Shown: one piece after another, positions 12,114 through 23,236 of the stretch
Layout: every line of letters begins with the position of its first letter
Numbering within the stretch: position 1 is the first letter of the stretch
Source: Paguma larvata
Lineage: Eukaryota > Chordata > Mammalia > Carnivora > Viverridae
Reading direction: 5' to 3'
Assembly: GCA_030068075.1 (NCBI GenBank)
Contig: CM057839.1
Coordinates: forward strand, 46,900,960 to 46,964,959
Length of the DNA stretch: 64,000 bases
Made by a program: the position numbers and the translations under genes
The notes under the pieces: generated by a model
The model's input: the letters and a program-made list of their open reading frames with translations, nothing else
What the model was told of the DNA's origin: nothing
Database searches by the model: none

Positions 12114-12779
12114 CTATGAAGAGAATGAGAATGGGATTTTGTTACAAGGGAATGGAAAATCTAGATGATGCATAGAGGAGTAGGCCATAAGTGAGACTCT
12201 GATCTGGAAGGACATGACGAATGTGAGTGAAAATACTGAAGCAGAGAATATAGAGATTTAAGGGACCTATAGTTTCTTCAATAGCTGATTATCACCAACC
12301 CCACGATAATGCTATTTTGCTCGAAGAAGAGAGGAAAGTTTAAGATTGCAAGTTACACATTCAGCGTGGAGACAGAGATTTCCAAACACACCAGTGGTAC
12401 TCCGGCAAGCATTTTTAAGGAGAGTCAGAATGATAAAGCAAGCAAACAAACAAAAACAATAAAAAACCACTACCACAACAACAAAACTGAGTCACAGAGT
12501 AGATTTGAGGATACTGATGTTTAGGTAAGGGTCACATCAGATTCAGCCCCTTGGCATCCAGGCAGTGACATTAGGGAGTCAAGGGTCCCACACTGTATTT
12601 TCTCATTCTAGATTATGAATCTTTCATGTAATTGGTGCTCGATTAATGTTTTATATTGATTCTTTTATTATGTAACTCAGAGAGACTTTGGTGCATGTGA
12701 CTGTGAAACTGAACAGGAAAATACTATTGAGGATGGATATGTCTGTAAATAATTTGAATAAGATGTATTAATAATGTTT
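12114..12779. other. Unassigned sequence
   Basis: It includes a (CAA/CAAA)-rich stretch at about 12437-12485. No gene is supported. Confidence 0.4.
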
Positions 12780-13340
12780 CACACGTCGATAGTATTAATG
12801 TAATATTTAATGAGCAACAATAGCAAAAATATTATGGTGATGCTTAAAACTGAAAATCTGTGTCAGCAGATAATAGGCTCTGATTCCACAAAAACGCTCC
12901 GTCACAGGGAAGCATAGTTTCAAAGATATTGATCTTGTGACAACATTCTTATGAAATGACTTTATTTCAGTTCAAACGAATGACTCCGGCAGACTTAAAA
13001 ACGAAGTCGAAGCCACATAAAGGAATTTACCTTGGTGGTATGGAACTGCATATTTGGACTGGCTGTGAGGAGTACTTTCGTATCCAATTTCTCTAATGGA
13101 AATATGAAACATTCTAAATGGTGGAATGCACTGTAGGCTTTGTGAATTAAACAGTTCATAATTGGCAATCAGGTTTGTAAACTAGTTTCTTCTGATAATC
13201 ACATGCTGAAATTTCATTTCACAAGAATTTGATAACTTTTAATAAAGCTACAATGGCTTTATTATGAACATCATTCAATGTAAATTTTATGCAATTTATA
13301 ACCTACAATAAAATTTCTATGGGGACTGTCATCATCCTTT
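12780..13340. other. Unique, CpG-bearing stretch with an exon-like segment
   Basis: No repeat signature is visible. TTTATTTCAG at 12961-12970 has the form of a splice acceptor. From 12971 a 41-codon open segment runs to TAA at 13094-13096. It has four CpG in its first 40 bases, high for this window. I do not recognise the peptide (it begins FKRMTPADLKTKSKPHKGIY). It could be a conserved noncoding element, a small exon or chance. Confidence 0.25.
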
Positions 13341-13430
13341 TTTAGGGAGGCTAATCTAAATTAGAAATAATTCTAAAGTGTGATGTTTACATGTAAAGTA
13401 ATATGACTACATTTAAAAAATGCATTCCAG

Positions 13431-13644
13431 GGGCGCCTGGGTGGCTCAGTCAGTTGGGAGGCCGACTTCAGCTCAGGTCATGATCTCACGGTCTGTGGGT
13501 TCGAGCCCCGTGTCAGGCTCTGTGCTGACAGCTCAGAGCCTGGAATCTGCTTCAGATTCTTTGTCTCCCTCTCTCTCTGCCCTTCCCCTGCTCACACTCT
13601 GTCTCTATGTCTCTCAAAAGTAAATAAACATTAAAAAATTAAAA
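13431..13644 (+). mobile_element. Felid SINE, young-looking
   Basis: It starts GGGCGCCTGGGTGGCTCAG. A 16-bp target duplication AAAAAATGCATTCCAG lies at 13415-13430 and 13645-13660. It is close to the family form. Confidence 0.96.
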
Positions 13645-13660
13645 AAAAAATGCATTCCAG

Positions 13661-13855
13661 CGTGCTTGGGTGGCTCAGTCAGTTAAGTGTCTGATTCTTG
13701 ATTTTGGCTCAGGTCATTATCTCACAATAGTAAGACTGAGTCCTGTGTCAGGTTCTGAGCTGGATATAAAGCCTGCTTAAGATTCTCTCTCTCTTTCTGT
13801 CTCTCTCTCTCCTCCTCTGGCACACCCCTACTTGTATCTCTCTCTTCAAAAAACT
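13661..13855 (+). mobile_element. Older felid SINE abutting the previous one
   Basis: It starts CGTGCTTGGGTGGCTCAGTCAG directly after the 3' target duplication of the preceding SINE. It is more diverged, with a CT-rich tail and CTTCAAAAAA. The younger SINE inserted exactly at its 5' edge. Confidence 0.88.
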
Positions 13856-15364
13856 GTATTCGATTTTCAGATACTCCTTTCTATGCATGTTAGTCACTTC
13901 AAAGCAGGAGACACATTGTAATGCATTTGAAAACCTGAGTACAGGAATGAAGCAAAGAAATATGGTAATGATAATAGTAGTTATCAAATATCTAAGATGT
14001 TTGAAATATAGTCGGGTTGTCAGTCTCTTCACCTACTTCACTTCTGCTTGTTTTAGATATTGGCTGCGGCTCATAACAGCTTGAAACAGTTGCATTCGAT
14101 CTTAACAACATTTTCACCGAGATGATAAAATAACACTGACTGCCCAACGCTATGTGCACAGGTGATAGAACAAGACAAGGCAGTGCCTCCTAACATGATC
14201 TGTAAATCTAAAATAAAAGAACCTGCACAGGCAGGCATGTGCTAACGCAGAGAATATACACGCAAGGAGCCTGCGTGCAGTATTATATGTTGGGAATGTG
14301 CTTCGGAGAGTCACCAGGAGGAAATCTTAACTGTGTGAAGACTCGCTATCTACATTGTTGGCAAAACATTTACTAATTAGAAATCTAACAGTAGATAGAA
14401 AATTTATCAAGTGCAAGTGGAAGCCTAAAGAGGGAATATAGAAAATTGGAATTGATGCATGGCCTCCTCAACACAGAATAAACATTGAATTGACCTTAAT
14501 GTTATGAGCATCTGGTAATTTTCCAGAAACAAATCTAATCATCATAAACACAGCAAAATATCATTTGAAGTGGCGCTAAAGGCAACATAATTTTGGTATG
14601 TATTTTTGCAACTACTTCTTACATGATCAGAATTGTTTTGCTTAAAACCGGTATTAGGCCCTCTCTTTGGGTGTGATTACACCCCCGCCCTCAGAATCTG
14701 ACATTCACAAAGCTAAGTAGATCTGAAGGACTCAGTTTTACTTTTTTCTATGGGTAATTCTGAGTAGTCACTTAAAGCTCTCTTTTTGTGTGTTTTGAAA
14801 CCGGCGTTAGAATGTGACATTTTAAGGTACAACAAGACAGGAAAAATTAAATGAAATATTTATCTTCCACCTGATATTAGCTTGTAACCAAATTCTGAAA
14901 AAGAGGATTTCCATGTTTCATTCTACCTATTCATCTCTCTACTGAAAAATAGATCTACTGAACTTCAGCTGTATGATTGGTATGTGAACTAAAGAGATTA
15001 ATATAGCAAAGATTTATCTATATGAAATTAAGTGTCTAGAAGTAAACACACATAAAATACTATAATAATTATATTATCATCTGGGGTACATTTATAATCC
15101 ATAAAGTATTTCACATATGCTTATTTACTTTTCATAATTATATAAACTAAGGATCAGTATTTCCATCGTGCAGGAGAGAAAATTCATGTTGAGAGACATT
15201 CAGTAACCTCCCTCAAGTTCCAAAGATAGATTGTGTTTTCGGATTTAAAGTATCTAATATATTTCAAAGTATCTGCTCTTTATTACTTTAATATTTCCTT
15301 AATGCCATGGTTGCCATATGAGATTGTGGACATTGTTTCTGATAAACAGGTAAGGAATACTCTA
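13856..15364. other. Unassigned sequence
   Basis: No gene is supported. 14100-14350 is less AT-rich and contains several CpG but no recognisable repeat. Confidence 0.4.
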
Positions 15365-15895
15365 TTGATATTAATTTCCTAAAATGACTTTAAAAAATTA
15401 CCATACACATGGTAGCTTAAACCACAGAGAATTATTCTGACTGCTCTGGACACCGAAAGACTGAAATAAGTTTTGCTGGACTCTATCAGCAGGGCCATGG
15501 TCTCTTCAGAGACTCTAGGAGAGAATCCTCCCTTGCCTCCAGAAGTTGTCATTCCATGTGGACACATCACTCATCTCTCTGCCTCTATGGTCACCGTGGC
15601 TTCTCCTCTTTTGAATGTGAAGTCTCTCTCTGCCCTCCCCCTATTTATAAAGATATATGAGACTGCATTTAGGGCCCACTCAGACAATACAGGAAAATTT
15701 CCGCATCTCAAGATCCTTAACATGTACAGATCTTTTCTTTTCTTTCTTTTTTTTCTAATCTTCTTTTCTCTCTCCTTCCTTCCTCCTCCCTTATCCCCCC
15801 CCTTCTTTCTTTCCTTCCGTCCATCCTTCATTGCTCATGTAGAGTTAACAGTTACAGGTTCCAGAGATTAGAACGGGGATATGTTTTAGGTGACC
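15365..15895 (-). mobile_element. MLT1-type LTR remnant with a polypyrimidine expansion
   Basis: On the plus strand it shows TTAATTTCCTAAAATGAC, TACCATACACATGGTAGCTTAAACCACAG, GGCTCTAGGAGAGAATCC-like text, TTCCATGTGGACACATCACT, GCATTTAGGGCCCACTCAGA, CTCAAGATCCTTAACAT and CAGGTTCCAGAGATTAGAAC. This is the order of a reverse-complement MLT1H-L-like LTR. A C/T-only tract of about 100 bp (15725-15830) sits where the LTR should read AATCACATCTGCAAAGTCCC. Confidence 0.75.
15725..15830. repeat. Polypyrimidine (CT) tract
   Basis: A nearly uninterrupted C/T run made of TTTCTTTTCTTTC, CCTTCCTTCC and CCCCCC blocks. Two long open frames on opposite strands (15473-15871 and 15571-15831) exist only because of it. 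Confidence 0.9.
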
Positions 15896-16129
15896 ATTAA
15901 TAAGTTCACCTCGCTATTGTAGACCATAATAACCTTTACCTTGAATTCCTGCAATTGGTGTTCCTTTAATTGGATTCCCAGTTTACAATTTCCTCTTTTC
16001 TAAACTACTTTTATATACCAGCTGATCACCTTCCTTATATCACTTTTTCTATTCTAAATTTTTTACAGCTCTAATATCCACTTATCCACATCTGGAAAAT
16101 TTTCCTTTTTTTTAAGGCTCTTTCGATCT

Positions 16130-16355
16130 GGAGTACCTAGGTGACTCAGTCAGATAAGCATCTGACTTCTCTCAGGTCATGATTTCATGGTTCATGGGTT
16201 TGAGCCCCACATCAGGCTCTGTACTGACAGCTCAGAACCTGGAGGCTGCTTCGGATTTGGTGTGTGTGTCTCTCTTTCTGCACCTCCCCTGCTCATGCTC
16301 TGTCTCTCTCTCCCTCTCTCTCAAAATTAAATAAACATTAAAAATTTAAAAGAAA
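16130..16355 (+). mobile_element. Felid SINE
   Basis: GGAGTACCTAGGTGACTCAGTCAG start, GGTTTGAGCCCCA box B region, CT-rich tail, AAATTAAATAAACATTAAAA end. The flanks TCTTTCGATCT and ACTTTAGATCT are an imperfect target duplication. Confidence 0.88.
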
Positions 16356-16898
16356 AAGACTTTAGATCTTACTCTCCTGTCCGACTAACTTCCTTCTCTA
16401 TCCATGTGCATTCTTAACTCTGATCAGACCAATGCCAGCCCTCTCAATTAGCACTTAATGCTTATTCCTTTTGCTGTTCCTTTGCTTTGCCTATGTAGAT
16501 TAGACTCATTTTAAAACTGTTTTTTCTTTTTTTTTTGTCTGATTTAGCTATCTACATTACCTACTTTTAGGAAAATAATGGAAACACCAACATTTCCAAA
16601 GGAAAAGAAGCTAATAGACAAAGAATGTAAAGAAAAAAGAGCCATAAAATGATTAATATGTAGAACTGTTCAATAAAAAAAGGAAATTTCAAAATATAAA
16701 ATGAGTTTTTCTATACTTATTTCAATATACCTAAGTGTTTGTAGGTGGAGTGCAATAGTCATTCTCATGCACTGTCTCTCATATTCTCCATTTCATTTTT
16801 AGTAATTACATGCCTCCTCTAATCCCTTATTTGCTCAAACTTGTTGACTCTCATTAATATCACAATCTTAGCTTCTATGGGCTTTTTCATGATTTAAA
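16356..16898. other. Unassigned sequence
   Basis: No gene or clear repeat was seen. Confidence 0.4.
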
Positions 16899-17105
16899 CT
16901 GTTTTTTTTTTAATTTTTTATGTTTATTTATTTTTGAGAGACAGACTGTGAGTAGGGGAGGAGCAGAGAAAGAGGCAGACACAGAAACCAAAGCAGGCTC
17001 TAGGCTATGAGCTTTCAGTAGAGAGCCTGACGTGGGACTCGAACCATGAGATCATGACCTGAGCCTAGGTCAGACGCTTAACCGACTAAGCCATCCAGGC
17101 GTCCT
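16899..17105 (-). mobile_element. Felid SINE
   Basis: Poly-T, then ATGTTTATTTATTTTTGAGAGACAGA, GACGTGGGACTCGAACC and AACCGACTAAGCCATCC in reverse-complement order. Target duplication ATGATTTAAA at 16889-16898 and 17106-17115. Confidence 0.93.
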
Positions 17106-17115
17106 ATGATTTAAA

Positions 17116-18201
17116 TTTTCTAAATCTGATGAGATACTGTAAGTGAATACAATCCTAAAAATTCCCCCAATTATAAAACAAGGAATCTATATTACTTTAA
17201 ATAGGAAAATTGACTATAGGAAAGCAAAATTTTCATTGGTTTTAAAGGCCATTGGATATCCAACAAAATATGAAACTATTTCAGTATATAAACTAAATTA
17301 TGGTACTTATTTATTCTACACAGTATTTAAACAACATTGGAAGCATACTTAATGCTTCCCTTCCACAGCAAAATGTAGTTGAAATGGGACATTATATACC
17401 ACAGATGTAAACACAGACATTTGCATGTGAGACTGTCACATATTGCATTGGCAGACTATGTAAAGTTGTGGCACAATATATTTTTCCCCCACCGCTACCA
17501 ACACTAACAGCAGCATAAAGTAAAATGTGTAGAGGAGAACTAGAAAACCTGGAATAGAAATATATTTCACTATCTTAAGAGAGGGCCCTAAGTAGGATTC
17601 AAGAGGCTAGAGAAGCCTTTGACTCGTGTCATACTCGGTGGTGTAATTTCCCCACATCAAAGGAAATTGTTTTATGGCAAATTCTTTTGTTTGCATTGCT
17701 CCGTTGTCCCCTATGAACAGAGGTGCTAAAGATGTATAAATAGTTTTGTCTTTTTCTGGTAGTTCATCTTGAAATTAGTTTCTGTCATTCTCTTAAAACA
17801 ATAAAATTGATTCTCATAAAATATAGTACAAAAAATGCACAGTTAAGTGTTACTTAATGTATTTATTATACTGAAATATTTCTGGATTTCAGAGAGAACT
17901 ACTTATATCAATTCTACTAAATGAAATATAAATATTCAAACCCACCTCTTTTATAACACAAAATAGATACATGAAACATTTCTAGCTTATATTCTTCAAC
18001 TGTAGTTATCTGCTCTTTAAAAGCCAATTGTGTTTCAAAAAATAAAGACCTTTATCTTTATCTACTACCTAAATGTTCACCCAAGCTGTGTATGATTTCC
18101 TCCACTTATTCCTTAGTTTATTACTAACTGGCATTATTTTTCTTATAAGGCAGACGTATTTTGGGATGTAATAATGTCATGAAGAATAACAAAACATAGA
18201 T
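17116..18201. other. Unassigned AT-rich sequence
   Basis: No gene is supported. The frame at 17143-17352 has no recognisable domain. Confidence 0.4.
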
Positions 18202-18212
18202 TAAGCATTTCA

Positions 18213-18403
18213 GGGCATCTGGGTGGCTTAGTCAGTTAAGCTTCCAACTCTTGATTTTGGTTCAGGTCATGATCTCATGGTTTGTGAGACTGAAACATGT
18301 GTTTGGCTCTACACTGATGGCACAGAGACTGCTTGAGATTCTGTCTTTCTTCCTCTCTGCTCCTCCCGGTTCTCCTTCAATAAATAAACAAACTTAAAAA
18401 AAA
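18213..18403 (+). mobile_element. Felid SINE, diverged
   Basis: GGGCATCTGGGTGGCTTAGTCAG start and AATAAATAAACAAACTTAAAAA tail. Target duplication TAAGCATTTCA at 18202-18212 and 18404-18414. Confidence 0.92.
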
Positions 18404-18414
18404 TAAGCATTTCA

Positions 18415-18710
18415 ATACTATTTAAATGATCATGGGATTCTTGAAAATTCTTCCTCTTATGCAACATTGGTTCACATGAAATCCCAACATCATTTCATGA
18501 GACTAAAAAACATGAGCATAGCACTTTTTAATTACATTTTCATTAAAAAAGTTTTCTGAAGAGTCTTCTCTCTAACTTAACACATATGATTCTTTCTGGG
18601 TCTCTGGAAGACTCTCTCCTCCTTTGGTTTTTCTGTTATCCCTTGTCTTCAACTCTCTCACATTTGACTGTATTCTCTTTTTTCAGTCATCTTTCAGGTT
18701 CCTGTCCTCT
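18415..18710. other. Unassigned sequence
   Basis: Pyrimidine-rich text before the next LTR. The 62-codon frame at 18586-18774 runs into the LTR and is not a gene. Confidence 0.4.
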
Positions 18711-19030
18711 GTGCTATGGGCTGAATGTTTGCATCCTCCTCAAAATTCCTTTGTTGAAACCTAATGCCCAATAATACCCAACGTGATGGTTAGGAAGTGG
18801 GACCTTGGGGATCTAATTATCTCATGAGGGTAGGGCCCTCAAGAATGGGATTAGAGCTTTTATAAAAGAGGCCCCAGACAGCTCTCTTGTCTCTTCCACC
18901 ATGTAAGGATATGATGAGAAATCGGCAGTGTGTACGCTGAAAAGGGATTCTCGATAAAACCTGACCATACATTCTGGCATTCTGACCTTGGGCTTCCAGT
19001 CTCTAGAACTCTGAGCAATAGTTTCTGCTA

Positions 19031-19031
19031 T

Positions 19032-19081
<50 letters not shown>
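19031..19081. repeat. (TTTA)n microsatellite
   Basis: About 12 TTTA units where the target TATTTA meets the SINE tail. It probably grew from the tail. Confidence 0.95.
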
Positions 19082-19084
<3 letters not shown>

Positions 19085-19296
19085 AATTTTTTTAACGCTT
19101 ATTTATTTTTGAGAGACATAGAGACAGAGTATGAGCAAGGGAAGGGCAGAGAGAGAGGGAGACACAGAATCCGAAGCAGGCTCCAGGCTCTGAGCCATCA
19201 GCACAGAGCCCGACGTGGGGCTCGAACTCACAGACTATGAGGTCATGACCTGAGCCGAAGTCGGCCGCTTAACCAACTGAGCCACCCAGGTGCCCC
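19035..19296 (-). mobile_element. Felid SINE inside the MLT1 LTR
   Basis: Reverse-complement SINE ending AACCAACTGAGCCACCCAGGT. A perfect 15-bp target duplication AGTTTCTGCTATTTA lies at 19020-19034 and 19297-19311. Its tail is expanded into the adjoining (TTTA)n repeat. Confidence 0.96.
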
Positions 19297-19480
19297 AGTT
19301 TCTGCTATTTATAAGCCAACTAGTTTATGGTATTTTGTTATAATAGCCTAAACAGATGAAGGCACCTCTGTTTACCATTCAATGCCATTCTTTCCAGAGT
19401 TTTGCTCTTTGCTTTATTCTCTTCTTGTTCGTCATACGGCGGTTACCCACATGCCTGGGAATTACACTGTTACTCTAGCA

Positions 19481-19695
19481 CAGTAGTTCCCAACCAGAGA
19501 TGATTTTGCTCTTCTCTATAGGAGACATTTGGCAATGTCTATAGACATTTTTGTTACAAATAGAAGGTAGTGCTATGAACATCGAGGGGGTCAAGGCCAG
19601 TGATGCTGCTAAACATTCTATAATATGCAGGACATTCCCCTCACTACAAAGAATTATCTAGCCACAAATCTCAATGCACCACAGTTGCTATAGAT
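19481..19695 (+). mobile_element. MER20 hAT-Charlie MITE
   Basis: CAGTAGTTCCCAACCAGAG start, GGAGACATTTGGCAATGTCT, ATAGACATTTTTG, CCAGTGATGCTGCTAAACAT, TGCAGGACATTCCCC and CAAAGAATTATCTAGCC match the MER20 consensus in order and length (about 215 bp). Confidence 0.88.
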
Positions 19696-22480
19696 TGAGC
19701 TGTTACAGACTTCTAACTCAAATGTTATGAACATGAGCCAAGTACATTAGACCCACCTGCAGGCCCTAGAGATCATTAAACTTCAGTGTGCCCATCGTTG
19801 AACTCATGGTGAGAAACCACATGTTTTTCTAAAATTTTAGCATCAAATTCATGAACATCATACCAACTGTCTTGTTTCAGACCCTAATTCCAGAAACAAA
19901 CACAAGTAATAAGCTTCTGAATTATAACTTCCTATGTGGTTCCAGTATTCCACATTCCTCTCTATCTCTAAGTCACCTTCTTATGTAAAGGAATATAACC
20001 TCTTTTTAGAAAATTTAAAAAGCCTCACTTGTAGTCTCCCAATTTTTTGTTCCACAATTTCCAATCCATGACAGTACGATGCTACTTTTTGCATTGAAAA
20101 TTTTTATGTCATTCCTCTTTTCAAGGTACATGTTATGATTTTGTGTTTAACATATAGGTCCACTTATAATGTCATAGCTCCTTACCTGTCTGGCTTCAAT
20201 TCCTGTCACTTCTTTGAACACATTTCTTACCCCAACGGTACTAAACTACTTGTGAATATACAGTATTTTATCAAACTTTCCTACATTTTCAAATAGTCTT
20301 TTCTCTCCCCTTTCTTGTCCCCTCAGCAAAAGCATATGCATCCTTTAAAATTAGACCAAAAACCTGCCTGTTCATTAATTTCCCACTGCATCGGTCAATT
20401 TGAATTTTTTCTATTTTTCCCTGCTCTCAATACATATCTCAATTTTGGTAGTTATCGTATTACTTGCACATTACTGAATAATCCCTGCTTTCATTCATTT
20501 TATATCTGACTTTGAGCTCATGTCGGGAAAAGAATTTCTAATCACTTCAAAATGATTTACCTCTCAGGACATTGGAAAAGATACTATTGAATCCATATTC
20601 CAAAAATACTACTAAAACTGATGTCAGGAACTGCTGAGCCCTGGACCAAGTCACAGGATAAGTATCAATGTGAAACTATTAGCGCCTCAGAAAGCATATA
20701 GATAGAAAGAACAAACCGAACAAGAAGAAAGTGTTCTTGGAGGAAGAACAATGCTAAATACCTACTTCAATGGTCTGTGTGTAAGTAGAGGATACTTTAT
20801 GTGTTAATATTGAAATTCCCTAGATTTTCCTATTAAAGTGATGCTGTATTAACGAAAAAAAAAACAAAAGAATAAAAAAACCCACATTCATTCTGTCTTC
20901 ATTTATTTCTCTAATTATTATGTCCTTAAAACTATCCTCTCTCTTGATGATAATAGAATTTACCTGAATTATAGAAATATTTAGGTTTGGTGTGACAGCA
21001 GATCCATTTTTCCAACATTTCTGGTAGTGCCCCTCTTCAGGGGGAGTGAAAAGAAATGGAAGATATGCAGGAGGAGCCACTAATTTGTGATTTATAGCAC
21101 TGAGGGCTTTCCTCTTGTCATTCTGCTTAATGGATGACTGATCTGCCACAGGTAGATCATAATGGTGGGCAGAACATGTCTTCCTCATAATCTTAGCTGG
21201 TGTCCTTCTCTTCTCCAATTCCAGAGTCATGCAATTTACCACACTTGATAGGTAAATTTAGGACTCTTCCACTAGTGTAATCCTCTCTTGGCATTCAAAC
21301 AGAATACTGTCCACATGTACCCCTGTTTAGAAAAATCATAAGTATTTGCTTGCTTATTTCAGTCTGTTCCACATCTAGTCCATTGCTCTTCTAAGGAAAG
21401 GAACAAAGGGTCATTCAGTGACACAAGCTACAACTCCCAAATGTATTGGTATTAGTTCTATCATATTAATAAAAGACAATTCAGGTGAATAGTTTGATAA
21501 AGAAAATGTTAGGGACTATTGAATTAACATTGTTAACAAAACAGGGTCCCAAAGAATAACATCTCCTTGATTTTTTTCTGAAAATTATATGGGTATATAA
21601 GTTATGAAATCTAAGAAATAATAATCTCATAAAAATAAGAGTACAGTATAATTATCTCAGTGATTCTTTTGATGACTTAAGCTAATTAATAATGTTACTG
21701 TAAATAAATTATTTTGGTTCATTAATATCATTATAGATTTTATGAGTTTATAAAAATATCAGTTCTACAACTTATGTTTTGGCAGCCTAATTAGGGAAAG
21801 GAGGACCTTAAAAGTCACAGTGCACATATTTTGAAAGTTAAAACAGAAGGAAAAGTCATGAATGAAGAAAAGTAACTCTGATATCCTGTGTAACATTTAT
21901 TTTCTTGTTTGTTTCTTTTTTTGCACTGCCCAGAAGATATGTTTGGCATATCTTGAAGAAGCAGAAACATCACTGTGAATATCCATCAGGTAAAGCAATT
22001 TTTTATCCTATTAGGAGGTCTATGAAAGACATGAAAAGACAAGAAAAATAATTTTAGGTTGAAGATAAAATGTACGTGGCGTTACCATCTGCTTTGAAAG
22101 AATGCCACATAGATAAGAGTGAAAACCCATCTGATGGTGATACCCTGCAAGAAACTGGAATAATGAAATTTTATTTCTTAAAGACAAAACTCAGAGATGC
22201 TTAAGAAAATTGGAAAATGCCAAGCAGACTGGCAGCAAACAAGACAGACATACTGTCTATGTTAAAAACAGAGTTACAGTGATAGACAGAGCTCTTCCAC
22301 TACATTTGCTTAAAATATGATGCATGGGATCCATAAATTATCCTACATTACTCATGACAAAGAGTATAGCTACCTATTTTGAATAAATACCTATTTTAAA
22401 GCATGTTCTTTATAGTTAAATAAAAACGAGATTTCTGTTTTGAGTAAATACTACTTCATTGCAGGTGGTCTACATCACAT
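19696..22480. other. Unassigned sequence, including the longest open frame
   Basis: The longest open frame of the window lies at 20820-21242 on the minus strand (140 codons). Its C-terminal part is Ile/Phe-rich from AT-rich DNA, it shows no domain I know, and I see no splice or promoter context. I treat it as chance or as the trace of an unrecognised old repeat. Confidence 0.35.
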
Positions 22481-22864
22481 TGTAACAGAGTCTGACTCCA
22501 TTTGGGATGTTCGACTGCCCCACTTCCCCTCCTTCTTCTTCCTTCCCACGGCTAGGCCTGATAAGAGAGCTCGGTGCTTCCTTCTATGGCACCAGTGGGA
22601 AGTTAAAAATAGGCAGCCCCTTCCCATCTGGGAACTCTCCTCAGCTCTACGTTCAAACTACAATAAAAACCAAAGCCAGTTGCCCTCCTATCTGTCTCAA
22701 ATCATTATAAGACCAGCTTCAGAGTCTTCCCTGCTCTCCCCAGGATATTTCATGTATGAATAATAACCTCTTCATATTTTCTTGGTGCACTTATGGCATC
22801 ATCATTTCTAACATTTGAACCTAATTCTGAATGGTGATGCTTCATCCCACAATTGCATCCCACA
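22481..22864 (+). mobile_element. Candidate solo LTR (ERV class I-like)
   Basis: A GC-richer block that starts TGTAACAGAGTCTGAC and ends ATCCCACA, flanked by ACAT at 22477-22480 and 22865-22868. A 4-bp duplication is typical of class I ERVs. It holds CAATAAAA near 22658 and a CTTGGTGCACTTATGG stretch after an AATAATAACC tract, in the style of an LTR R/U5 border. The 107-codon frame at 22440-22763 is probably a by-product. Family unknown. The short duplication could be chance. Confidence 0.4.
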
Positions 22865-23022
22865 ACATACATACAATATATGTATATGTATACACTTCAG
22901 TATATGTATACATAAGATAATTCATATACAACATAGATGACAGAAGTTATAGCAAGTATAAATCATCCTAATAGTGAGCTGTCTAGCTCACAAACGCTAA
23001 CCTCATAAAACATTTTAGTTTA

Positions 23023-23236
23023 GAGTGCCTGGATGGCTCAGTCGGTTAAGCATCTAACTCTTTGGCTCAGGTCACAATCTCATGTTTTTCATGAATTCAA
23101 GCCCTGCATTGAGCTTTGGGTTGACATCTGGAACCTACTTGGTAGTCTCTGTCTCATTCTCTCTTCGCCCCTCCCCAGCTCACAATCACTCACTCTCTCT
23201 CTCATCTCTCTCAAAAGGAAATAAACATTAAAAAAA
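23023..23236 (+). mobile_element. Felid SINE
   Basis: GAGTGCCTGGATGGCTCAGTCGG start, CT-rich tail, GGAAATAAACATTAAAAAAA end. The target duplication is not clear. Confidence 0.9.

Larger units (their letters stand above)
18711..19363 (+). mobile_element. MLT1-type (MaLR) LTR, split by a SINE
   Basis: It follows an MLT1A-D-like LTR in order: TGCTATGGGCTGAATGTTTG, TGTTGAAACCTAATGCCC, GATGGTTAGGAAGTGGGACC, TCATGAGGGTAGGGCCCTC, GGGATTAGAGCTTTTATAAA, CCACCATGTAAGGA, CTTGGGCTTCCAGTCTCTAG, ACTCTGAGCAATA, then after the SINE TTATAAGCCAACTAGTTTATGG and ATTTTGTTATAATAGCC. Its TATA-like and downstream text is decayed. Confidence 0.88.

Noticed and set aside
15473..15871. 132-codon plus frame and an 86-codon Lys/Arg/Gly-rich minus frame
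   Set aside because: Both are produced by the MLT1 LTR and its polypyrimidine tract.
20820..21242. 140-codon open frame on the minus strand, longest in the window
   Set aside because: No domain I know. The C-terminal half is Ile/Phe-rich from AT-rich DNA, and there is no splice or promoter context. Frames of this length are expected by chance in 64 kb.
22440..22763. 107-codon frame
   Set aside because: It lies in the candidate LTR. The overlapping second frame (22507-22710) shows the same lack of stops, as expected from GC-richer DNA.
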